From: Celoporthe dispersa
Lineage: Eukaryota > Ascomycota > Sordariomycetes > Diaporthales > Cryphonectriaceae
Direction: 5' to 3'
Assembly (NCBI GenBank): GCA_016584495.1
Contig: WAID01000002.1
Span: 1,178,001-1,242,000 of the forward strand
DNA length: 64,000 nucleotides
Shown here in pieces: positions 56,071 to 64,000 of the stretch. The notes beneath the pieces are model-generated. The model was given only the letters and a program-made list of their open reading frames with translations, was not told where the DNA came from and did not search any database. Position 1 is the stretch's first letter; the number at the start of each line of letters is the position of its first letter. The position numbers were made by a program, and so were the translations under genes.

Positions 56071-59000
56071 ATGATCTTCTAAGCTTGGCACTGAATCGTT
56101 ATAATTATGCGTTGAGGCTGATCGTGCATATGATGTAGTGTATTTTCCAGCCCGATCATCAGAATGCGTTTGCTAATTAATGAGAAGACTGGGGATAAGG
56201 AATAGCCGTATGCCATCATTCGAGGTAAAGCTGACCCGTGAAGATCTTCAAGCTGATGGCCAGGTGGTGACCACATAAGGAGGCTTGCTATTGACTTAGG
56301 GTTGGGTGCGCATTGCTGGTTGAACGTTGTAACGGGTTAGCATAAGATAAAGCCAGAATATACTGTAATGTACACATTGTATGTTTCTTCATTTGTCAAG
56401 TACTTGTGTTCTCGACGTAGAAATTATACTCGTCATTGAACAAGTTTGTTTCAAATGATAGTCTTTTCTCTCGTAGCCCTCAATTGTTAATTTACTAAAT
56501 AGGTCTATGTTCCCACTCGTATAAGCAAACCTTAAATCAAAACCAGCCAAAACTTATGGCATAATTTATAAGCAGACGAATGCGCATTTATTTATTCTAA
56601 TATTATTACGTCCAAAGACAAACCCTGTGGGATCCCTGCCCGCCACGCGTCTAAGTCCGCGCCCTGTATTTCCGGCGTCAACTTTTTCCTCCGGGCTGGT
56701 ACGAGATCATCCTACGGGCTGCGTGGGTAGGCGGTATTTCGTCATGGAGCTGTCACTGCATGGCTGACCTCCATGCCTAAGCTCTCGGCCTAATTCTGGA
56801 GACTTGGTGGGACTCCTTCACCACTCTCGATGGAGTTCATCGAACGCTGTCTTTGGGTGTGATGGCAGCTGGGCTCGGCTCGCGGGCTCGGCTCCGCTCG
56901 TGTTTCAAGACTGCTCAGGGCGTCACCTCAACTCTTGTCAGTCTTGGGTGGGGAGCTGAGAGTGTTTTGGTAAGCTGGGCCTCGGGTCTCTCCGCGCGGA
57001 GCTCGTGTAGGGACGAATTGCGGACGGTGAGGACGGTGTGGGAGGGCGAGTGGGCGAGTGATTACGTCCTCTTTTAGGACTCACGAGTCACGAGGTCACC
57101 GCCTCTTGCTTCGTACCCGATGCAACAACATACCTCCTCCGGATTTGGTTGTCCTCTTCCCTTAAATTGTGTCCTGGCGACGTTTCACAAGCTCATTGAA
57201 TATCAATCACAGCATATAGGCGCATACTTAGCATTGTCACGGCAGGACCTCGGTGGGTGCAAACCACGTTGTCGGTCCGATTTCCTAGACTAATGATCCT
57301 GCCCCTACGCCTTCGCCGGCATGCACATCAAAAAGATACAAAGTTCTCCTTAACCAGAGAGGCCGACGACGTCACCAGCCCGTCAGTCACTCACTCACCA
57401 TAGCCGTCACGCATGAAGCCTGGGAGGTACTTGCTCCCGCTTCCGTATCCAAGCCATCCGACAATGTTGGCCCCCGTGGAGAAAAGCCTCCACCCCGTCT
57501 TTCCCCGTCCTTCATTCCCCGCGTGCCCCACTGGTCAATCAATCTCCTGGGGAAAACCGGATGAACAATCTGGAGAGGTCGTTTCTGTTCCCCGGCCTCT
57601 GAGCCCGTCTGCCAAGGCCGGGGGGTGGTTGTGGTTTCTCGGTCAAGTTCCGGCCATGCCGGAGTGTCTGAGGTGTGAGGCAGAGAGGGGACGCGGGCTT
57701 GGCGTGGATCAAGGTCGGGTTTTCCGGCGTCCGCTCTGCATTTTTCTTCTTGTTTCCTCCGAACACCCTCCAAATTTCATCTCCAGGCTATCCAGGCTGT
57801 GAAGAGAAAAAGAAACGATCAAAGAGAGCAAAAGAAGAAGAAAAGAACCTGCGGGTGTGTGTTCCCCAGACCCTCTCTATTCCCCGTGGGCGTGAAGCTG
57901 TCCATTCTTATCTGGGTCCCTCCCCTCGGCCTCACCTCCACAATTGCGCCGAGTGCTGTGTGCCGTGTTTTCCGTACGAGGCTCCAGTTTTCCCTCTGCC
58001 AATCTTGCAGATTAGGCCCAAAGAAGTCCACGCGGACTTGTGGAACATTTCAGATCTGGTCGTGCGTGCATCTCATCTGGCTTTGTAATTATGAGCTGGT
58101 CGAGGTCGAGGTCGGACTGTGGCCGAAACCTGGGGGAGGAGTCGCTGGGCCGTCGCGTGGCCGAAGAAGATCTTGGGGTTATTGCCCGTGGGGAAGTGGA
58201 AGTGTACCATAGTAAGTGTATATGGGAAAGTGAAAGTGATACTTATGTGTCTCTAAGAAGGTGAGAGCAATTTTTTCAATTTAAAAAAAAGGGTCGTGTT
58301 TTCAATCTGTCGAGCTGCGGCAACTCAGCCTTGTCTATTTCCGTGTGCAATTCATACTCAACGGCTGAACTGAGTCGAGGATGTGCGTTGTGTACCCACC
58401 GTGCCGGAAGAACATTTTGGGATAAGTCGCATTAGATATGAGGCTGACTCAGTCCTTCTCAGGCGGCTCTGACCAACCAGAGGCCCCTTTTCCCTTCTGG
58501 ACTGTTTATACCAGGGTTCTTCCCACCTAGTCACTGGCCAACCTGCTTTACTCCCTCTCGGATCTTGTCTGCGGCTCTCTCTTGCCACGCACACCGGTGA
58601 CACTGGCCCGTCGAACCCGCCGGGGGGGGGGGGAGTATATCATCCTATAGACCCAGAATATCGCCGCAAGTGCGGCCGAGTCTGAGCTGCATGCACCCAC
58701 CCAAGGATGTGCCCACCAGGCCTGGGGGATTGCCTGCCTGTGGAGGTGGTATCCGGGGAACATGACCTCCCGCATCGCCGTCATCGTGTCTCCAAGGTGA
58801 CTGACACTGCTTCTTCTTTCTCTTCTTCTCCTCCTGGGTCCTCTTTTTCCTCTCGGACCCGGTGGGGGGCGACGGTCAGCTCCGGTCGGCTCCATCTCGG
58901 CGGGTCTAAAGCAGGACTGCATCAACCTTGGTTGCAAGCGATGGACAGTAATGCGGCTCTCGCTGCCAGGGCACGGAGTTGTGCCAGGATCTGGGCTGTC

Positions 59001-59185
59001 GACCCAGGCTGTTGGGACCAGTCTTTTCTCCTCCTCTCTTTCTCTTTCTTTACTGCCAGCCTCGGAATTGCGATCAGTGAGCTCGGATGTTGATTGCATG
59101 GCCTAACTATGGGGGGCATCAAGGTGGACAGGTGGCCGTGCGAAACCCCGGCGTGGATCCTGGGGAGGTAAGTAGCAATTGAAGA

Positions 59186-59193
59186 TATATAAA
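59186..59193 (+). promoter_or_regulatory. TATA box of the sugar transporter gene
   Basis: TATATAAA about 120 bp upstream of the ATG at 59311. Confidence 0.5.
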
Positions 59194-59310
59194 ACTAGTC
59201 CACCTCCTCCTCGTGTTGATCCCTTGTTTTGTTTCTCCTCTTTCTCTTTCTCACTCATCGCAGTGTCAAGGATCTCGGTTGACTGGTCGGCACCAGAAAC
59301 GAGCGACAAA

Positions 59311-61278
59311 ATGGTTGCAGCAGGAATTCAGAGTCAGTCGGCCGTTGGTCGTCTGGCGGCCGAGAGACAACATGGCATCGTGGGCATGCTCAAGAACCCG
59401 TACGTCTCCATGACGTGCTCGTTTGCTGCCCTGGGTTGTATCATGTATGGTTATGACCAGGGTGTCATGTCTCCCGTCCTGGTTATGGGTATGTAATTGT
59501 ATCCGTCTTGTCTTTTCTTCCCTGATCCTATACTATTATTGCTCTCTACCTCTTGCCATATTATAAGCAGGCGGCTTTGCTGACAACAAACAGAGAACTT
59601 TCAGGCACAGTTCCCCAGCCTCATGGGCGATACGATCCAGGGCTGGCTGGTCGCTGCCCTGGAGCTTGGTGCCTGGTTCGGTGCCCTCCTCTGTGGCTAC
59701 ACTGCCGACAAGATCTCCCGGAAATACTCCATGAACATGGCCGTCCTCATCTTCACCCTCGGAACCTGCCTTCAGTGCGCTGCCAAGAACCCAGGCATGC
59801 TCTTTGCAGGTCGGATCATCGGTGGTGTCGGCATCGGCATGTTCTCGATGGTGATTCCTTTGTACCAGGCCGAGATTGCGCCTCCGGAGCTGCGCGGCTC
59901 CCTAGTCTCCCTCCAGCAGCTGTCCATCACCATCGGCACCACCATCGCCTTCTGGCTCGACTACGGCTTCCACTTTATCGGAGGGAGCGAGTGCAAGCCC
60001 TACAACGTGCCAGAGGACCAGTGGTACATCGACGGCGACTTCAACTACGAGGCTGCCCATGGCCACCTCTGTTCTGGCCAGAAGGACATCGCCTGGCGGT
60101 TCCCCATCGCCTTCCAGATGGTCTTTGCCTGGATCCTCTTTGTGGGCATGTTCTTCCTGCCTTTCTCCCCCCGCTGGCTCGCCATGAAGCACCGCGACGA
60201 AGAGTGCATCGCCTCGCTCTGCAAGCTGCGACGCCTGCCCGCCGACGACCCTATCCTGCGAGCCGAGTTCCTCGAGATCAAGGCTGCCGTGATCTTTGAC
60301 GAGGAGGTCGAGGCTGAGCTGGCTGCCAGCGGCAAGTTTGGCACCTGGAGGCCTCTTTTCGCCAAGAATATGCAGAAGCGAGTCTGGATCGGAATCTGGC
60401 TCATGATCTTCCAGCAATTTGTAAGTTCTGGTCACATACTTTCACCCGTCTTTTCTTCTTCTTCTTTTCTTTCCCAGCACCCACACACACTTTACGAACA
60501 TATACTTGGTATTTGATACTAATCATCTCTACTTCTTGTCCAGACTGGCATCAACTCCGTCCTCTACTACGCGCCCCAGATCTTCGACAGCTTCGGCCTG
60601 ACCTCGACAACCGTCAGCCTCCTCGCCACCGGCGTGACTGGCATCTTCCAGATCCTCTTCACCATCCCCGCCGTACTGTACCTCGACAAGTTCGGTCGCA
60701 AGAGCTTCCTGATCTGCGGCGCCGTCGGCATGATGGTGTGCCACGCCATCGTCGCCGGGGTCGAGGGCAGCTTCATGTCCGACTGGAGCGCCCACGGCAA
60801 CGCGGGCTGGGCAGCCGTCGCTTTTGTCTGGCTGTTTGCCATCAACTTTGCCTACTCGTGGGGCCCCGTCACATGGGTCGTCGCACAGGAGATCTTCCCC
60901 AACTCGCTACGGTCCAAGGGCGTCGCCATCACGGCCTCGACCAACTGGATGTTCAACTTCGTCATCGGCCTAACCACCAAGGACATGCTGTCCTCGAGCG
61001 GCATGTCGTACGGTACTTACATCTTCTTTGCCTGCTTCTGCGGTATGGGCGCCGTATTTGTCTGGAAGTGCATTCCTGAGACCAAGGATAAGACGCTCGA
61101 GGAGCTGGACGTCTACTTTGGTGGGGACGACACCACCATCGCGGCCGAGGACAAGGCGCGCATGGACCGCATTTATGCCAGCCTGGGCCTGTCTGGTGTT
61201 GAGAGGCCTGAGGATTTAGATGAGAAGGCGCCTGCCGGCATCAGCGTGAATCACCACGACTCTGAGACGGATTCTTAA
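59311..61278 (+). CDS. MFS sugar transporter (sugar porter family)
   Basis: Three exons (59311-59488, 59594-60420, 60544-61278) give 579 aa. ATG in good context (AAAATGG). Twelve membrane spans are expected. Sugar-porter signatures in order: YGYDQGVMSPVL, GRIIGGVGIGMFSMVIPLYQAEIAPPELRGS, LPFSPRWLAMKHRDEE, QQFTGINSVLYYAP (spans an exon junction), DKFGRKSFL, and a C-terminal ETKDKTLEELDVYF. The second exon starts at ENFQAQFPSLMG. An extended loop with Cys between two N-terminal-half spans is usual in fungal relatives. It imports hexose or a related sugar; which one is not readable. Its GC-rich promoter contains several SYGGRG-like hexamers. Confidence 0.95.
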
Positions 61279-61516
61279 CTGGGTGGCCCTTTATTGAGGT
61301 ACAGGGTTGGGTGAATGGGAGTCGATGTAATTAGCTAGTAAATACTATTGTCTACTCGATCTCAGGTTCTACGAATAATACAGGTCTCTGCTGTATTGTG
61401 GAATTGTACGCAAGGAAATCCCTCACAACAGGCCATAGAAGTTGTGTCGAGAATTTCTCTAGAAAACATTCGAGGAGCAAGATAATTTGTCTGCCTCTTT
61501 CTTTGATGAGGCTCAG

Positions 61517-63309
61517 CTAAGAGGTATGTCGGGCCAGAAGCTGCTGGAGCAACTGTAGCACTTTCTGGTGATCCGTCACGGCCGCGACGAGCCTCTGTTC
61601 CTGCTGCAGGCAAGACAAGATCCCTCGCTGCTGCTCGAGCTGGCGCAGGACTTCATCCTGCTTCCTGTCCACTTCCCGCAGCCGCTGGTGCGCCTCTCTA
61701 GCTTCCCGTCTGTGAAGGTACTCAACCTCTCTGATAACTTTCTCCGAGATGCCCTTAATCCGGTCTGTTACTTTTCGTAGGTCCGCAGCGGTCGCTTCGA
61801 AGCCTATCACTGCTTTCAGACGTGGTTGTCGCTGAAATCTCACCATGCGCTCGGCCGTGGTGAGGATTTCCTTAGAGAGTCCCTCGGACAGTTGACGAAT
61901 TCTCTCATCTGGGTACATGTCACATTCTCGCCTGCAGATGACGAGAGTCTCCTGCATTTCCTCAACGACGCTCATCATGGTTTCCAAACATGACAGTGCG
62001 TGATGCGGTCTGTATCTCCTCGTGGTCAGCAAGATCCCCATCAACGTTTCACCTTTGCAGCCATGACTCAACTGGCATTTCAATCACCTACCTGTAGTAA
62101 GATTTGCGAGGCTGCCCACGTGTAGCTGAGTTCTTCACTGCTCAAGTTCATCTTGATGAACCTACTAGCAGACTTGGACAAGTTGGAAATGCGGTTCCTC
62201 AGCTGTGTGCGGGAGGCGTTAGGCTCTCGCAATTTATCCGACGGGCTCTCGATTTTCTCCAACAGGCTATCCACTGACATCGGATTGCGTAGCATGTCTT
62301 GAAACTCTGGCTGTAACGATCGAACAAAAGAATTCATGAGGTCACCGTGTAAGTCTGTCGTCTGGCCGTGCGGTAGGTGCTTGTGCTGCTCGGTTAGGAT
62401 GGTGCTTTCTGCACGGTCTTGTTGCTCACAACCGTCGAGAGCCGGCGACGGCCCTAGATTAGTCGATATCACATCGGTTGTACCCCCAGGACTGATATCC
62501 CTGAACGAAGTAGTATGGGTTCCAGTTTGTCTCTCCAGGTACGGAGAAGGGAGGTCCTGGGAAAGCTGGATGATGCGTCGGTCGCCTTCCTCGTGTTGCG
62601 CCTCCGCGATGCCTGACAACTCGCTAACCCTTTGCAACAAGCGATGCTCAAGCTGCTGGAGGCTGATCAGCATCTTATCCTTGACCTCTTCGATCTGTAA
62701 AGAGGTCGAGACGCCGTTCTCTTGCACACAGGCTTCAATCGAGCTGAGGCCTTGAGCTGTAGCAGCATCCGCCTCGCTAATTACGAATTTTCGTCAGCGC
62801 AGTCCTGTTCAAAAACATTTGGGGATGGAAGTTCTCGGTAGGCGTGAAGGGCTCGAGCGAACTTACATTCCCGAGAGAGTCATTCCGAGGAGTAGAGTTT
62901 GTTTCGTCCGATCGAGCCTCCTCGTAGCCTTCTCAAGCTCTCCCGCCTTGACGACCCACGAGACGCTCTTCGTCAGCTTCTCAGCCAGCCTCGCCCACTC
63001 AAGCCCTCGATCAGTGTGAAGTGCAGACACGCTGATCCATAGAGCTGTAAACTCAGCCTCACAGCCCCTCAAGCATATGAAGATTGTCTCCAGGCCGAAC
63101 ACCTGGCTGCCTGTGGACTGAGAGGTGCCAAGGATTTGGGAGGCTGACATCCCGATCTTGAGAAGGATAGCCCTCAGTAGCTCGAGCTCGGTGCAGAAAT
63201 CGCGGACTTCCTGCGGTGCACCCCTGAGGCTGCTGAAAAACTTGTAGATCTTGCTTCCCACGCCCACGATCGTCTCCGCCAGTGCAATGATTTCGAACGG
63301 GCTCACCAT
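61517..63309 (-). CDS. Fungal STAND N-terminal-type helical protein without NTPase
   Basis: Exons 63309-62867 and 62776-62092 splice cleanly. A third coding block ends at 61517 and begins near 62009. The N-terminus (SPFEIIALAETIVGVGSKIYKFFSSLRGAPQEVRDFCTELELL in parts) is the fungal N-terminal helical domain placed before NACHT or ankyrin modules in NLR-like proteins and in single-domain relatives. The rest is helical and coiled-coil, with a Ser/Thr-rich disordered middle and a C-terminal coiled coil (REAREAHQRLREVDRKQDEVLRQLEQQ). No P-loop is present. With the CAG/GTAGGT donor at 62091 and the visible acceptors near 62010, the third block is one base out of frame, so that junction or sequence is uncertain. 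About 539 aa if corrected. Confidence 0.7.
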
Positions 63310-63755
63310 GATACAGGATTTGATGGATGTTGACCACAGCGGTGAAGTGAAGCTTGAGATAGTCACCTCCGACTTTCTTTTTTTCTGTGAGCATAAGAAA
63401 GCTTTTGACATGTGTGTGCAAGAACCAAAGTCTGCCCTGTGGTTGTGGCTGTGTTGACTAGTTGCGGGGGCTGACGCTGGCTACGTCGGGGTTTTGCTGT
63501 GTTGGCGCCTCGAGAGACCTGCATAAGTATGCGCAGCGGCTGTGCACCACTTTCAGCTCTGCCCGGTGACGCTGTGTAGCTCCGTGGTGCTGTAGAAGAC
63601 ATTCTGCTGAAAGAATAAAGATTATTGCTATTGACGACGACGGCTGATGATATGATTGCTTCTATCTCGGCTCTCACAATTCTCAATAGTTAATTGCCAT
63701 TTGCATGGTCTTGCTTGGGCTCTGATGCGAACAACCGCGAGTTACTACCAGCTTA
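63310..63755. other. Intergenic / promoter
   Basis: Upstream DNA of the STAND-N-type gene and 3' flank of the gene running off the window. No further gene seen. Confidence 0.5.
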
Positions 63756-64000
63756 TCAATCTGACAGATAATCAACTTCTTGACCATCCGTCGTCCACGC
63801 CTTGCGGATGAGACTCGTACTTGTGATGCAAGTGCCCACCGCGCCATATCCCTCAGGGTCCGCGTCTGGTCGAAACACCAGGGAAGGTTAGTCCAGACGA
63901 GGCCACCATGATTACGGGTAATACAAGGGAGAAGCAGTACTTACAGCCCTCCGGAACCAGCCTCTCCTCCTCGCCGGATCCCATCTCCTCGTCCAAGTCT
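63756..64000 (-). CDS. 3' end of an unidentified gene (partial)
   Basis: The last exon 63865-63756 (stop TGA at 63758) and the end of the previous exon (from beyond 64000 to 63945) are joined by a GTAAGT...CCAG intron, giving EERLVPEG-YADPEGYG ... TSTSLIRKAWTTDGQEVDYLSD. The frame agrees on both sides. About 55 residues are visible, too few to name the protein. Confidence 0.65.

Larger units (their letters stand above)
53085..59310. other. Long gene-poor, partly AT-rich region
   Basis: 6.2 kb. AT-rich from about 54000 to 56650, where a coding remnant (54548-55080) and a weak secreted-protein candidate (55741-56070) occur, then GC-rich promoter DNA of the sugar transporter. No transposon ends or long repeats recognised. 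Confidence 0.5.

Noticed and set aside
1..64000. CRISPR arrays, insertion sequences, bacterial operons
   Set aside because: The DNA is fungal; no spaced direct-repeat array, transposase gene or terminal inverted repeat was found.

Overview
The window is nuclear DNA from a filamentous ascomycete (Pezizomycotina, probably Sordariomycetes; species not determinable). Genes carry short GT-AG introns (about 50-210 bp, one of 302 bp) with CT-rich acceptors. Third codon positions are GC-rich, intergenic DNA is AT-richer, and the tRNA has a canonical 37/38 intron. The proteins are fungal types: BOS1, MIA40, OM14, RGS-LOV, GH3, aspartic protease and STAND-related proteins. Nineteen protein genes and one tRNA are supported with fair to high confidence; four more entries are weak candidates or remnants.

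Layout. 0.2-7 kb: a secreted alpha/beta hydrolase (-), a secreted type-B carboxylesterase (+) and an Asl1/GH128-like glycosidase (+). 8.7-19 kb: a coiled-coil/glycine-rich protein (+), an RGS-LOV photoreceptor (+) and a membrane protein (-). 20.6-28.4 kb: a degenerate C2H2-type protein (+), a STAND-like protein with a decayed NACHT (-) and an AAA+ ATPase (+). 29-34.2 kb: mitochondrial L-serine dehydratase, tRNA-Ala(CGC), the SNARE BOS1, and thiamine pyrophosphokinase convergent with BOS1. 35 kb: a tiny acidic, cysteine-rich protein. 38-47 kb: secreted GH3 beta-glucosidase, MIA40, OM14 and a Myb/SANT-like regulator. 47-64 kb: sparse DNA holding a secreted aspartic protease, a gene remnant, a sugar transporter, a STAND N-terminal-type protein, and the 3' end of another gene.

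How the genes relate. The secreted hydrolases and the sugar transporter fit a saprotroph or plant-associated life: polymer breakdown outside, sugar import inside. MIA40 and OM14 are neighbouring mitochondrial-biogenesis genes. There is no sign of an operon or a biosynthetic cluster.

Two results matter most. First, five genes (GH128-like, RGS-LOV, AAA+, BOS1, Myb-like) are broken by six single-base shifts, every one inside a homopolymer run; this looks like consensus error rather than decay. Second, a 75-residue protein at 35.1-35.3 kb has nine cysteines in a perfectly symmetric spacing (CxCxC-x3-C-x3-C-x3-C-x3-CxCxC) behind an acidic Asp/Ser/Glu stretch; I do not recognise this family.
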